64,000 nt of DNA. Origin: Mrakia gelida (taxonomy: Eukaryota; Basidiomycota; Tremellomycetes; Cystofilobasidiales; Mrakiaceae). The stretch lies in contig BRON01000009.1 in assembly GCA_024345305.1 (NCBI GenBank), positions 744,001 through 808,000 on the forward strand. Direction: 5' to 3'. Below the pieces are notes generated by a model. That model was not told the DNA's origin. It saw only the letters and a program-made list of their open reading frames with translations, and searched no databases. This document shows, piece after piece, positions 1-16,588 of this stretch. The position numbers were made by a program, and so were the translations under genes. Every line of letters starts with the position of its first letter. Within the stretch, counting starts at the first letter, position 1.

Positions 1-3506
<3,506 letters not shown>

Positions 3507-4955
3507 TCTAAGTAAGGGTTGTTGTGGGGGGGTGTGTTGTGTGAGAGTGCGTTTGACGCTTTTAAGAAGTCCTTGGGACTGAGGGAAGGGGAGGAGGAAG
3601 GGAAGGGGACGAAGAGAGGGAGTAGGTCGACGTTGCAGATTCAAAAGCTGCTCCCTCCCTTCGCCGAACCCATTTCGATTTCCAGCCCGACTGCGAAGGA
3701 GAGAGAGACCTTCAGCCAACGGCGACTCACTTTTTACTCTGCCTCTACCTTCTTGAGACTTGCGAGGTAGTGAGGTTGAGGTGGGGCGAGAAAATCCTCC
3801 TCGGAGAAAGTTCTAGAGCTTTCGATTTTGCTTTGTCGAGCTCAGTCAGCTCTGGAGCGCTTTGTTGTTTTTCTCACCAGCTCGACTCTTCGTCCTCGCG
3901 CTCTCAGGACCTTGTAGCTGCTTCTTCTTTACTTCTTCGAGCGCTGATGTATCTCGTGCCGGGAGTCTGAGCGTCTCGGATCGGTTCCTGACCTCGGTTT
4001 ACACGATGCAGAGAATCAGCGTCCTCGTTTCCCACGAGGAAGTGCTCGTTCTCGATGTTCGTCGCTCTCCCTGTGCTGCCTACCTCTCTGGTACGATTTC
4101 AAGAATCTGCATGCACTTCTGAAACGCTTGAAAGGATGTGCTTGAGGTCCTGACATCCTTAGGAATTGAAAGGGTGGGAGCCTTCGTTGGCGGTCTTGAT
4201 AAAGTTCGGTTCGAGTGAGGAGTCCGAGGCTTCTGGGTTCCCTTGGTACAGCCAGTCTCGAGTAGTCGTCGTTTCGTTCGCTTTTCCGGTTCGAGAGGAG
4301 GTGTGAGCCTCTTGGTGACGACGAAACGAGGGAAGCTGTCGTTGTTGAGCTCGGAGTCGGAGAAGAGCCAGGTCGTTGAGGGAGAGCCTGTAGAGCAGAG
4401 GAGGGAACGAAGAGGGAGTCAGTGTATGCTGGGAGCGAAAAAAAGGGAGGCGAAAGTGCTGGTCGTAGCACTAGAGTGAGAAAAAGTTAACGAGGGAGGG
4501 ACAGAATAAGTAGGGAGGAGAAGGAGGGAGGGAGCGAGGAAAGGTGAGCTCGTTCGTTCTTGAGAAGCTCGCCTTCGTCCTTCGTTCGCTCGAGTCGTTC
4601 TTTCTTCGATGAAGATGCGAGCGCAACTGAGACTTCGAACGCGATATGCATGAGACGGTCGGCTCGATAGGAGTTCCACGTCAAAACGAATGGAAGAAGA
4701 GAAGGAGAGAACTTGATGTGAGGTTGCTGGGCGGAGGGGAGCTCGAACGAGATCGGCTTGTTTCCTTCTCCCTCCTCCCTCGTCGCCAGCAAAAGTTAGG
4801 TTCTCGGAACTTTGCCTCAGGTCGCTAGCGAGAGCTAGAAGAATACAGAGCTGACCTCGCTTGCTTGGTGACAAGAATGAACCTGTCCGCTGCGGCGCTA
4901 CCCCCAAAGGTGACACTCCGATGAATCTCCCTCCGCTTCTGCTCGCTAGACGACC
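3507..4955. other. Spacer between divergent DBP2 and the next gene
   Basis: About 1.45 kb carrying the promoters and 5' UTRs of two divergently transcribed genes. It has short ORFs on both strands without conserved motifs or convincing codon use. No RNA gene or repeat was recognised. Confidence 0.5.
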
Positions 4956-6363
4956 ATGATCCTCAAAACCAAGGCACCAGCGGAGACCCTCCTTCCTCTC
5001 CCCACCCAACCACATCCATCTACATCTACATCTACGTCAACCGCCATGGGCGTCGAAGATCTCCCTCCCTCTTACCTTCCTCCCTCTCCCTCCCACACCG
5101 CTCCGGCCGGATCGATAGCAGCAACAGCGCCAGCATCAGTCGACCTTCCTCTCCTCCTCCCACCACTTTACGCTCCCTCCCCAAGCAGTCCCTTCCTCGT
5201 CGCTTCTTCCCCTTCCCTCGATGCTCTGGTTCCTCGCTTTGCCTTCCTTTCCCTCGTCAAAGCTCTCAACTCTTCCCTGCAACCCACACCCTTCGTTCGA
5301 TCAGCGAGGACCGCTGAAAACGTAGTGAACGCCGTCCCAGTCGTCGGGCTCGTCTACGGGATCGGGAAGTGGTTCTTTGGAGGGCTGGGGATGGGGTTGG
5401 TTAAGGAGTCGGTCAGAGGAGTGGAGCTGCTGGTAGGGAGCAAGAACTTGCGCGCGACCACGGCGGTGGGGAATGTGAGTACTGATGAGCGGCTCGTAGG
5501 AGAAAGGGCGTGAGACGTGAGAGCTAACGTTGTCTCGACGCGTCCATCTTGCTTTCCTTATTTCCTTTCAGGCCCAACACACTCTCTTCGGCACCTCAAC
5601 AGCCTACATCCCTGAAGCTACTCGAGCCATCATCAACCAAGCCAACTCTCCAGATGGTCTGTGAGTCGCTATCGTTACCCATCTCCCTCTTCGCGCGTCC
5701 TCGAGCCTCGAGCTGAACCGCCCCTCTCCCCTCTTTTTCCATGTCAGCTTCCCTCCTCACTCCTCCCTCCTCCTTGCCCTCCTCCCCTTCTCCTCACTCC
5801 CCTCCCTTCTTGCTCAATACGACTCCCTCCCCCGCCCCTTCGCTGCCGCCCACCTCGTCGCGTCCGCCAACGCCCTCACCTCCTCTTCCAGCTCTCTCAC
5901 CCCCAAGCAGCGCAAGGCTCTCAAGGTTCGCGGTCGAGTGGATTTTCAAAGATGGGCGTGGCTGTCACTGGAGGACGGAGGGCTCGATCACCAGCTAGAT
6001 GATGTAGATCTACGCGTCGAGGTCGGCTCACCGAAGGGGAACGAGATCATTCCGCCGGGGAGGGCGCGTCGAACGCAGAGTGTAGTTTCGTTGGCGTCAT
6101 CAAGTGGTGTAGGGAAAGGGAAGGGGAGGGAGAGCTCAGGTGGGGGAGGATTCAGCCACGTGGATGAGAAGTTGAGTGCGAGGAAGGCGAGGAGAGGAAG
6201 AAGGGAGGGAGGGGTTCAGGAGAAGGGGGAGGAGCAGGAGAGGGAGGAAGCGGGTTTCGACGGGGGAGACAAGGGGAAGGTGGGACCAGGCACTTTGTTT
6301 TTGGTGGTCGTGAGAAGAGGGTTGGAGGGGATGGAAGGGTGGGAAGGAACGGGGGCACAGTGA
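4956..6363 (+). CDS. Orphan protein, about 400 aa, function unknown
   Basis: Three exons: 4956-5474, about 5572-5660, and 5748 to the TGA at 6361-6363. The introns have GTGAGT donors and pyrimidine-rich acceptors. The first 100 residues are Pro/Ser-rich with a short Ser-Thr repeat. A more ordered stretch follows (FLSLVKALNSS, then AENVVNAVPVVGLVYGIGKW) containing a Gly-rich amphipathic or weakly hydrophobic segment. The last exon starts with a Leu-rich helix and ends in a charged, Gly/Glu/Lys-rich low-complexity tail. A second in-frame ATG at 5046 could be the real start. I do not recognise a family. The hydrophobic segment could suggest membrane or lipid-surface association, but this is only a guess. 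Confidence 0.65.
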
Positions 6364-6950
6364 GGTTGCTTCGCGTCCGAATTGAGGGTTGGAAGATTTG
6401 GGAAGGAGATATATAAGGCGCTTTGTTTACTTGGAAAGAATGACCGAGAAGGAGAAGCTGCAAGCGAGGAGAGAGAGAGAAGGGAAGACAAGCTAGTAGG
6501 AAGAAAAAGGAGGGAGCGAAACTCGCGTCGTCGGTCACACTCGCGTCGTCGGTCACACTCTCGTCAGACGCGACGCGTCGTTCCGCGTCCCCTTCCTACT
6601 TCTCTCCCACGGTCGTCTCAAGTCTTCTCATCCAGTCATCCAATCAAAAGCATCGTCTTCCTCGAGCTGCTCCTGTTTTGATTCTCGATCAGCAGCAGGC
6701 GGAACAAGCAGGCGAAGCAATCTTGCGTCGACGTCGACGAGCGAGGGTAGATCCCTCCTCGACGACCCTTCTTTTTCGACGTTTCGCGTCTTTGAAGCTC
6801 TTTATAAACTTCCTTATCTATTCTTCTTCTCGGACGCGAGCGGACAAGAAGTAGATCTTGTTGACTTCTCGACCTGAGGGCTGCGCTGGGCGAGCTTCGT
6901 TTGAATCTCGACTCGATGCCTCCTCCTAGGCTGCTCCTCAAGCGACCACC
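6364..6950. other. Intergenic region upstream of NUP188
   Basis: Terminator side of the orphan gene and promoter of NUP188. It holds the 18-bp tandem duplication and GC-rich palindromes. No gene seen. Confidence 0.5.
6521..6556. repeat. Perfect 18-bp tandem duplication
   Basis: Two head-to-tail copies of an 18-bp unit beginning ACTCGCGTCG (6521-6538 and 6539-6556), followed closely by a GACGCGTC palindrome. They lie in the upstream region of NUP188. Confidence 0.85.
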
Positions 6951-9900
6951 ATGTCGAGCAACGGAAAAGTGAGCTCTTCCTTCTCCCCTTCTCCATACGA
7001 AGCATACGCTGACCTTCGTGCTCCTTCCAGTCTCCTAGCTCTTCGTTGAGCGTGTCTCAAACCCTCCTCTCGTTCGTTGCTCTCCTCCAGCCCATCTTTC
7101 CTTCCCTTCCTTGCGCGAGCTTCGAGCTCACCCCCTCCCCTCCCTCCCATCTTCAGCTACCAATCTCTCTACGAATCAGTCGACCTTCCACCATGTCCCT
7201 CCTCGGTCTCTCCGGAATCGCTCGAACGGATCCTTCAGTCGAGGATTTCCCAGCTCAACTCGTGTGGTGACCCTTTCAAACGACCAAGTCAAGAGTCGGG
7301 CAAGCTCGTAGAATCAGGGACCGTCAAAGCTCAGGTGAGTCCTACTACAGCTCGCGTACGTCTCCTTATCTACCTCGAGCTAATTGGCTCTTGGTCTTTG
7401 TAGAATGGGGAGCAGATCAAGCTCGAAGCTGGAGAGAAGGAGCTCGTCCAAAAGATCAGCTCGAGGTTCGACCTCGACCAAGTCGAATCCTTCCTTCTCC
7501 TCCGTTCCTTCCTCAGGTCGGACGATGCAGCATCTCTATCCTTACCACCGCCTCCTCCCTCCAAAATCACCGCTACTCCCACCGCCGCTGCAGCTACAGG
7601 AGGTCCCTCATCGGTCGTCGAACAACCCTCCCCTTCCAAAGCAACCTCCTCCCTCTCCGCCGACCTCCTCGACCACTTCAACCTCTTCTACTTCAGAGAG
7701 CGACTGGCCATCTTACGTCTGGTAGCGGCTCTCCTTCGAGCAGTCGAGGACGAGAGACACGAGTACTTCGAGGTCGCTCAGATCATCATCCCTCAGCTCC
7801 TCGCTCCTCCTTCCTTCTCCCCGGACGCTCCTCCCTCCTTCGTCCAACGACTCGCTCGCCAATTCGACACCCACACTCGAACCCTTCTCCCCAACCACAT
7901 CATCTCTTCCACCACCCACTCCCCTCTCTGGGCCAAACAACTGCTCAAGGAACAACTCTCCATCCTCGAAGTCCTCTTCCTCGTCCTCTACAACTCCTCC
8001 TCCGAAACCGCCCAAAACGACCCAGATACGGTCGAAGGGATCATCGCCGTCCTGCACCGAACGGACTACGGGAGGAACCAGAGGAACGTGAGGTTCTTGA
8101 AGGATCAGGAGAGTGAGATCTTGGGTGGAAACATCAACGGAATGGTGGTCATCATCTGCGTCGAAGTTCTCGACCTCGAAACCCTCCTCTCGATACCTCT
8201 CAACACTCCCCTCTTCTCCTCCCTCCCTCCCAACTCCCTTCTTTCATCTCCAGCCCACCTCCTCCGACTCCATCACCACTTCCTTACCGTCGTACCCTCT
8301 CCGACCACGTCCCCGATCCTCGTCGCCTGGTCGTACATCCTCTCGCGACTCACGGACTCGCTCTCGAACGAGACGCCCGAGGAGTACATCCCTCTCGCTG
8401 AGGCGATCTTACCTTCGGGAGATGGGCAGAGTCAGCAACAGCAGCCGGCTTGGCAGACGATCGTGACTGGAGCGTTGGGAGGGCAGGGGAACTTGCTGGG
8501 TGGGCTGTCGCATCTGTTGAGGGGAAGGCTGTTTGTTGACGTTGAGGACGGAGGAGAGGGAGGTGGAGGAGAGAACGTGGATTTGAACGCTTTGGGATAT
8601 AGGTCGGTGATGAAGGGTGAGTCCTTCTCTGTCTCTGGTGCTCGATGAGAAGAGGAAGAGTGCTGATCTTCTTTCCTTCGTTCTCGCTCGCCAGGCCTAA
8701 TGTCGTGTCTGACCGAGCTCGTTCGCGTCGAGTTCCTTCCCTTCGAAGCCATGGTCGACTGCTGGATCGCTCTCTACGGATCAGGGACGGGGACCGCTTC
8801 TTTGTGTCATCAGTTTTGGGATGTGAGTCGATCCAACTCTCTCGTCCTCGTCGTTCGAAGGCGTCCTGACCCTCGTCCTTTTGCTTCCCTCAGGTCGACT
8901 TCCCAACCTCGCCAACTCGTCGATCCCTCCTCGTTCTCGCTCGGTCTCGATTCCCAACCCTCCTCCGACCTCTCATCCAACTCTCTCGCTCCCTCTGCGG
9001 GGACGAATCTCTCTCCTCGTCGGAAACCTTCGAACCCTCGGAAACCTCAGCAGAGTGCGCCGACATCGTCTTCAGGTTCTTCGCCGAGATTCCTTCGCTC
9101 TCGCACGTCCTTCCATCGAACACGCGAGGCAAGTTCGTCGTCGAGCCCGGGATGCAGCCAGGAGAGATCCAGTACAGGACGCAGAGGAGGCTCGACTTCC
9201 CCGCCGGCATCGTCGTCCCAAACGGAACCGTCGGAATCGTGGTCAGCCCCCCCAAGACGACTCCCGTCGTAGTGAGCTGGGGAACGCAGGTCTCAGGGTG
9301 GAGGTTGAGTTTGGATATCCTCAGGGCGTTCGTTGGGATCAGGGTCAAGGCGCCGCCAGGATCGAGGGGAGGAGCCGACGAGGACGTGTTCGGAGCTGGG
9401 TCGGGAGGACGGGAGCCGTCGATGGTGGTTTCGCTGGAAGAGATGGGCATTGAAGACTGCGCAGGAGAAGACGCGATCCTCGACATCCTCGACCTCTTCA
9501 AGTCCGTCCTCTCGTCCGGACCAAGCCTCGCAGCCGAACTCGTCGCACACCTTTCCCCCTCGGACTCGCTCTCCTCTTCCACCTCCTCTCAACAAAACGA
9601 CGAGGACTCCTCCTCGACGGACATCGTCCAAATCCTCTTCTCCATCCTCGAACGATCCCTCTCCTCCTCCACTCGGCCAACTCCCACCTCTTCTCGACTC
9701 ATCAGCACAACCCTCAGCGTCCTCACCTCCCTCCTCCCAGCCTTCCCAGGTCGCGTCTGGACCTACCTTCGCTCCTCCTCCCTCCTCTTCTCCAACGGTC
9801 GATCCTCCGCCTCAACATCCTCCATCCTCGCGTCGGAACGATCCATCGGATCCTACCCTACCACCATCGCTCTCGTCGACCTCGTCTTCGCTCTCTTCCT

Positions 9901-12900
9901 CGAGGCTCAGAGATCCCACTTCGTCGTCGAGCAGGAGTTCCTCAAGGTCAAGGCGGACGTTTTGACGAGAGCCCTCTCGTTGATTCACGCGGAGATATGG
10001 ACGGGTTACACGGGATGGAAGTACAAGAGCCTGAAGGAGCGGTTCGAGATCGGGAAGAAGGTCACCACTCTCTACGACGAGATCCTCAGGGACCCCACCC
10101 TCTCTCCTCGAACTCGCTCGTCGTCCTCGTCGTCCACCAACCTCGGCCCCCTCTCCACCCTCCAGTCCTTCTTCGCCGACGCGTTCATCGTCAACTCCAC
10201 CAACCTCGCCCTCGCTTCCATCGTCTCGACCCTTGTCATCGGTCGAGGTCTCGTCGCAGGTCTCTACGCGAGTGGTCGAGTCTTCGAAGCTCCTCGAGCG
10301 GAACGTCTCATTGAGGGAACTCTTCGATTCGTTCGACATCTCCTCGCCACCAAAAGGAGGCTGGATCTCGGGAAGCTCGTCCCTCTCGAGCAGCTCTTCT
10401 TCGATAGGTCTTCGTCGAACCGGTCAGCAGGGAACCTCGGCAACAACCAGAGCAGGAACGGAAACGACAGGGTCAAGACTCAGATCGTCGACGTCGTCGC
10501 CAACTTCGTCACGTCCCCTTCGTCGTCGCAGGAGATCGCTCGAGAGGCCGTCCTCCTCCTTGAGACCCTCAGCGGATCCCTCTCAGTTCTCCCAGGATCT
10601 TCCCCTCCCTCCATCGTCGGACACCTCGAGGACGCGACGGCGACGACTCAGGCGTTCCTCGACCTCCTCGCGGATCCCTACCAAGATCGAGACCTTCGAC
10701 GATCCGTCTGGAATCTCCTCGGAGTCCTCATGTCTACTCAACTCGGATGGGCAGCCCTCTTCCTCGACATGAAGTCCCACAGCTACGGAGGAGGAGTTCT
10801 CACCTCGTCGTCGTCGAGGAAGGGCAAGGAGAAGGAAGGGTCGACGAAGAAGGAGGTCAACGCCATCACCCTCGCACAGACGATGGTCGTTCTCTGGGAG
10901 GAGTACTGGGAGAGCGATCCTGCTTTCCTCAGCTCCATCCTCAGGTTCCTCGACGTCGCTTGGGAGAACTTCGGCGACCACAAGGCTCTCGCGGCCCTTC
11001 GTTCGGATCCTTCGTTCTGGGAACCTCTCTTCGGAATCACCTTCAGGTCGAAACTCTCCCCCTCCGAACCAGATCTCGACTCGGATCTCCTCTCTCCCTC
11101 GGACCCCAACCAACTCGACGACGACACCCTCCTCTACGACCAGGACACTCGCGTCACCTCGTACCGAAACCTCTCACGAGCCTACGCGATCCACCTCTTC
11201 GCTCTCGATCTCGAGACGACGGGACGACGAGGAGGAGGGATGGGAGGAGGAGGAGGGATCAAGACGAGAAACCCCAAGCCTGCTTCGTTCGAGATGGTGG
11301 AGAAGTTGATGTTGAGGCAGAAGCATCGGTTGATGGGAGGGGCGAGTTTGAGGTACCTGAGGAGTTCGTGCGACCCGGAGCTTCACGAGACGGTGCACAG
11401 GAGCATTAGGGACGCGTATCCTGGGTTCGAGGTGGAGAGTGTGAGGCTGAGGTTGCCGAGGGAGGAGAGAGACTTCGGGGAAGGGTACCTTTACTGTGAG
11501 TTTCGACGCGTTCTCTTCGACTCCTTCCTCTTTCTCGATTCTCGCGTTCTTCCTTCAAACTCTTCGTCTGACCCTCTTGCTCGTCGCATCATTTCACTCG
11601 CCTCCCTTCCAGCCATCGACGTCCTCCGCCAGAAGATCGAAGGCTACCGCTCGGACCAAGTCGACAATCTCCTCATCGACCAAACCGTCGAGGAAGTCCA
11701 ATCCATCAACCTCGACTGGTCCCTCATCGACTCCGAAGTCGCATGCACCAAAGCCTGGCGTCAACTCCTCACCGCAATCGTCCCTCCCTTCCTCGACGGC
11801 TCCGTCAAACGAGCAGAGATCCTCCTTCGCGACGTTCGAACCATCGCTCCCGTCATCGCCAGGGAAACTCGAGACGGAGACGTCATGCTCGCCGTCCACG
11901 TCGAGAGGATAGAGATCCTTCGGACGCTCGTCGAGGGAACTTGGGGGACGTCGATCATGGAAGGAAGCAGCAGCAGCGGCTCGAAGGGGAAGGCACCAGT
12001 GTCGGACTCGTCGTCGTCTCAGCTCGAAAGCTTCATCGGAGTCCTCCCGGAGATCAGGAACCTCATCATTAGCGAAACCTTCCCTCCTTTGGACTCCCTT
12101 CGAGGAGCCTTCTCGGTCCCCTTCCACCAAACCCTCCTCCAAATCCTCTTCCTCTTCGTTCGCAAAGCCGTCGACCTCCCCTCTCCCAGCTCGTCCAACC
12201 CCATCTCGCCTCAAGATCGACTCGTCGTTCACTCCTTCCTCCAAACTACCCTTCGATTCCTCGTCCTCGCCCTCGGATCAACCTTCGAACGGATCCTCCA
12301 AACCCAGTCGTCGGAACTCGACGGCGAACTCTCTCTCCTCGTCGCCGTCTTCGAGCAGGCCGTTCGTCCAGAGCACAACCTCTCTCCCAGCGAGTGGCTC
12401 AGTCTAGCGGACGAGATCGGACTCGTCAGGAACAGTCTCGACGTCGTCGTCTCCAGCCCTTGGTCGACATCAGCTCCTTCGGCGGACGCGTCGATGACCG
12501 AAGAAGGGGAAGAGGAGGGAGAGGGAGGAGTTCAACCGAGACGACCTCTCTTCATGGAGCAGACTCTCAACTTCCATCTCGCCATCAGCACCATTGATCG
12601 CGGAGCCGATCGACTCATCTCGTCAGCCATCATGGCAGCCTACTCGACGAACGTCCTTGCCGAGGTCGCACAGGTCGGACAGATCTCGCCCACGATCAAG
12701 GACGCGTTTGGAGGATCAGGAGGTCACGATCCGCTGCATGCAGCTTGGTTGGCGGAGTTGGGAGTGGTAGTGAACCTCATTGGGTCGATAGGATCGAGTT
12801 CTCAGTTCGTGGAGAATGAGGTCGTTCCCTGGGTTCAGCTTTGGTGAGTACTCCTCTCGTTCGCTCCTCTCTCGATCCTCTCAGCTCGGCCTGACCTCCT

Positions 12901-13927
12901 CCTTCTTTTCTTTCTCTCGCCTTCGTAGCGGACATCAATTCACCCGCTGCTTCGAATGGCGATCCGGTCAACCCATCACCTCAGCGCAACTCCAAGAGCT
13001 CGACTCCATCTCCACCCTCTTCTTTTCCATCGCCACCTCCCTCCAATCCACCTCCCGCTTCACTCGAACCATACCCATCGTTCGAGCCTTCGCCGGTCGA
13101 GCTCGTCTCGTTCTTCAACTCGTCAACGACCTCCTTTCCCACCCCAACCACCTCTTCGCTCTCATCGAGCCGGTCACGGACGAGGAACGGTTCGCTCTGC
13201 ACAAGGAGAGCTCGGAAGCGGACGCGTCGTCGTTGGAACCGGACGCCCTCCCCAACGAACGTCCTTTCCTCTGCGCCGTCATCCAGAGGTTGTTCCTCAT
13301 CGCCAGGACACTCACCTTCAACATCAACATGGCGACGAGGTCGACTTCGTGGTTGGTCAACCCGGACGGAGGAGACGTTGAGGATCTCATGATCGCTGCA
13401 GACGCGACGGTCTCAGCTTCGGAACCAGCGACCATTGGAACTCTTCTGGAGATCGCTGAAGCTGCTATCAGCTACAACCGTGAGTCTCGCGTCTTCCCTG
13501 TTCCTCTTGGCTCGAGCCTAGCGCCCAATCTGACAATTCCTTTCTTGCCTCAGTTCAAATCTCCTCTCGACCACCTCAAGCTCCAACCTCCGTCTTCCCG
13601 GACGCCTTCACCTCCACCTCTCACCTCTACCTCCCACCTTACTCTCCCTCCATCTCGCTCCCAGCAACTCGAGACGTCTTCGAGGCCGTTTCCCTCCTCG
13701 CCGTCACCCAACTCGCACTCGCTACTCGATTCTCGTCGTCGAAGGGTCGAATGGATCAGGATCGTCTTGGAAGCTCAGGAGGAAGGGGTGGAGAGATGGA
13801 TCGATTGGCGGAGCTGGCGCAGGATGTTGGGCAGATGGTTTCGAAGGGAGAGGCGAAGACGAAGGGAGATGATGGAGGGAAGTTTGCGGTCTTGCTTCAG
13901 AGGCATCTCGCTCGGGCGGTTCAGTAG
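6951..13927 (+). CDS. NUP188: Nucleoporin Nup188, nuclear pore inner-ring scaffold
   Basis: A large alpha-solenoid protein of about 2,100 aa encoded by nine exons. The first coding exon is only 18 nt (MSSNGK, 6951-6968). The N-terminal helical part includes LWAKQLLKEQLSILEVLF. A beta-rich insertion (RLDFPAGIVVPNGTVGIVV, about 9180-9240) fits the SH3-like domain known in Nup188. Helical repeats follow, with the IHAEIWTGYTGWKY segment typical of the Nup188/Nup205 family. The reading frame is continuous from about 8894 to 11496, which makes the call firm. Nup188 is a structural inner-ring nucleoporin that also has transport-receptor-like properties. The default stop is TAG at 13925-13927; see the alternative last exon at 14074-14182. 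Nup205/Nup192 is the main alternative, but the SH3-like insertion favours Nup188. Confidence 0.82.
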
Positions 13928-14073
13928 TCAGAGTTCGGTTCGATCTCTTGTTCTGGTTTGCTGAGCAGGTAGTAGTAGTTTTCGTGTTTCGGATACGTAT
14001 CTCTTTGTTCTTATAATCTTATGCTGCTCGATGATCGATATTTTGCTGCTTACTTGTCGTTTTCGACTGACAG

Positions 14074-14182
14074 CAGGTCCGAGAGGAGAACCCTGCCGTA
14101 GTGGTCCACGCCTCCCCATATCCAATCGACGGAGAACCTTCCCTTCAGAAAGAGATGCTGGACGTCATCAGGAGTAGACTGT
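14074..14182 (+). CDS. Probable alternative or true last exon of NUP188
   Basis: After a CGACTGACAG acceptor there is an open, strongly coding-biased frame of 35 codons (QVREENPAVVV...) ending in TAA at 14180-14182. It joins in phase to NUP188 if a weak GTTCAG donor at about 13919, just before the default TAG, is used. The opposite strand shows an apparent small ORF that is the shadow of this exon. It could instead be a short separate transcript. Confidence 0.45.
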
Positions 14183-15012
14183 AAGTATGAGAAAGATCCG
14201 AGACGACGAGACGAGACGCGTCCACTCGACACGTCCGTCGCTGATCATTCGTTGTTGGGACGACGCTGGGTGGGTCTTGAGTGGTGTGTTTGTGGGCTCC
14301 TACGCGAGAGGAGACTGGGTTGATTCGGAAGAGGAGTTTCTCGAGTCGGGGGCCGCTGGGAAGCGAGAGGGAGGAGGGGAGAGCGAGGAGAGGTGGCGAA
14401 AGCGACGACAACGAGTGGGACTTTCCGACGAGCTTCGAGGGTTTCCTTGCTGGTAGAACGATAAGATCTTCTTCTTGATGACTTCATCTTGACTTCCTAC
14501 GACTTGAATCCTTGATTCCGAGACTGAGTCGACGAGAAAGGCGAGAACGAGAGACAAGAAGACGAAAAACGAGACGGTAGCTCAAATGATCTGCACAAGT
14601 GGCATTGAATCAAAAGAGGCGAAAGCGAGAACTTTTTAAGCCAAAGCTGACGCGTTACTTCCGTTGCACCTACTACGGCTCAGCAAGAGGGAGAAAGCAA
14701 GTTTGGTAGCCGTCGAGCCGAGAGAGAGAAGACTAATCGAAAAGAATCGAGGCCGCGTCTTCTGCTCACCCAAACCCTACTGAAAACTCCCGACTCATGA
14801 TAGTACGCGCGGGACGGTAGGTTATTATCCCTTCTGGACTCCGTCTAGAGCTCCACACTCATAAGCATTCCCTCGCTCGTGCCGCCCGCGTCGCTCGCGT
14901 CGTTCGCTCACGCAAACCTCAGTTCAACCGAGAAGGACTCGCCATCATCCTTTGCGCCTTTCTATGCCTCCCTTCTAAGGACCCCGAGGACTGCATCGGA
15001 CCGACCAGCATC
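14183..15012. other. Convergent spacer
   Basis: Terminator region between NUP188 and the minus-strand F-box-like gene. Short ORFs on both strands lack conserved motifs, and I see no gene here. Confidence 0.4.
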
Positions 15013-16588
15013 TCAGCAAATATCCAGAGAGAGGATGGTCACTACGCTGATCGACCAACGAAAACGACGTGACGAGTCCAACCTCAGCAGTCCCATCAAA
15101 TTTCCGGACAGTCTCGCACAGCTCAATCGAGAAAAATTACCTTCATCACTCTTCGATTCACTGGGGTCGATCAACGAAGAAGGGGGGGGAAGGAGGAGTG
15201 TCAGCGATAAAAAGTCGCGTCGAGGAAAAAGTCAAGATCGATGAGACTCACGCTAGCAAAGCCACCACAAACGCTCTAGATCTGAGCGAGGGATCTCTCT
15301 CTGGCAGCAACTTCAGGAAGGCCTCTATCTCCCTCTCCTCCACGATCTCAAGCTTCCACTGCCTCTGATTCTCGTACACCCTCAGCAGCCCCATCGCCCG
15401 AACCTCTCCCGCCGCTCTCATCAGCCCGCAGAACGCGAACTCCTCGCTGTCCACGAGGAGAGGTACCGAGTGAAGTCCTTTTGCAACAACGACTGTTAAG
15501 CGAGTCCAACGAGTCGAGGCGGCGACGGTGCGGCGATGGATATGTGAGCTCGTCGGAGCGAGATCTCCGTCTTCTTCTTCGTTGGATCCATAATGGAGGT
15601 GTTGAGGGTTGAGAAACCAGAGGGAGGGAGACCATCGTTCGATGGAGAACCCGGGGAGCTTGGGATCGCGTTCGAGGCAGAGGAGGTTGATGGGGAGGGA
15701 GGGCAGATGAGGAGCGGTGCAGGAGAGGGGAGTGAGGTGTTTGGATTTGAAGGAACGGTAGGTGAGGGAGAGGCGAGATGGGATGAGGAGGGGCGTGATT
15801 CGATCATCCATGGCGAAGGGTTCTTTGAGCTGTGGTATTCGAACGCAAAGACGGTCAGCGACGCGTCGAGAAAGAGAACAACGCGGCAGCAAGGGAACGC
15901 GTCGAACTTACCCGAGTGAGAATGAAGCTGGCCGCCTCGCTCAAAGTCATCACGACCGTCTTGGTAGCGTAGATGTTGATCGAAGCTCGCTCGAGGAGTT
16001 TGAGCGAAACTCCACAGGGCCTTAAGACGTCCGGTCGAGGGAGGAGGGAGACGATCGCGTCGATAAGTTCGAAAGGGAGGGTTGCGAGGGAGGTAGGAGG
16101 GGCCGAGTGGCGGGAGGGGTAGATTTGACGAGAGTTGAGCTCATTCTGATGAACCGACAGGAGGATAGTCAGCTCACATGCTCATAAGGAGGCGAGTCAA
16201 AGGAGGAAGGAAAGGGGACGAACGAGATTCCGTGACCGACCATAAGTCTCCTTGCCCTCCTCGCCCCCTACTCTCCTGGCTTCCCAACCCCAATGACCCT
16301 CCTGATCACCCGACTTGACTCCTCGGCCCTTCTCTTGAGCTCCTCGTTCTCGGACGAGAGACGCGCGACCGTCGACGAGAGATGAACGATTTTCCAAGTT
16401 TGAGCTTCGTTCTCCGATGACAGGCGACTGACGGTGATGGAGAGGTGTTGGACGGCGAAGGCGAGTTGCGAGATCGATAGTTCGTCCGGTGAGGGGAGAG
16501 GAGGTTCGGAGGGAAGGGCAGGGCCAGTAGGCGAAAAGAGAGGTTCGACGAGGGGAGGAAGGATCGGGAGGGGAGGGATCGGGACCAT
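15013..16588 (-). CDS. F-box-like protein with N-terminal coiled coil
   Basis: F-box proteins are usually substrate adaptors of SCF ubiquitin ligases. The exon at about 15910-16140 encodes LPFELIDAIVSLLPRPDVL, the pattern of an F-box helix pair. It is followed by a large exon (about 15250-15835) of Leu-rich repeat-like sequence and a last exon ending in TGA at 15015-15013. Upstream, ATG 16588 opens a segment with two LSSENE heptad-type repeats that would form a short coiled coil. That segment meets a TAG at 16270-16268 unless a weak donor just before it is used, so it may be a separate small gene. The last intron joins GC to T GAA in frame for 45 further codons. The family call is from pattern only. 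Confidence 0.55.

Noticed and set aside
14050..14232. Minus-strand ORF ending in a hydrophobic/aromatic stretch (FLKGRFSVDWIWGGVD)
   Set aside because: It is the reverse shadow of a better plus-strand exon (14074-14182) with proper branch and acceptor and stronger codon bias.
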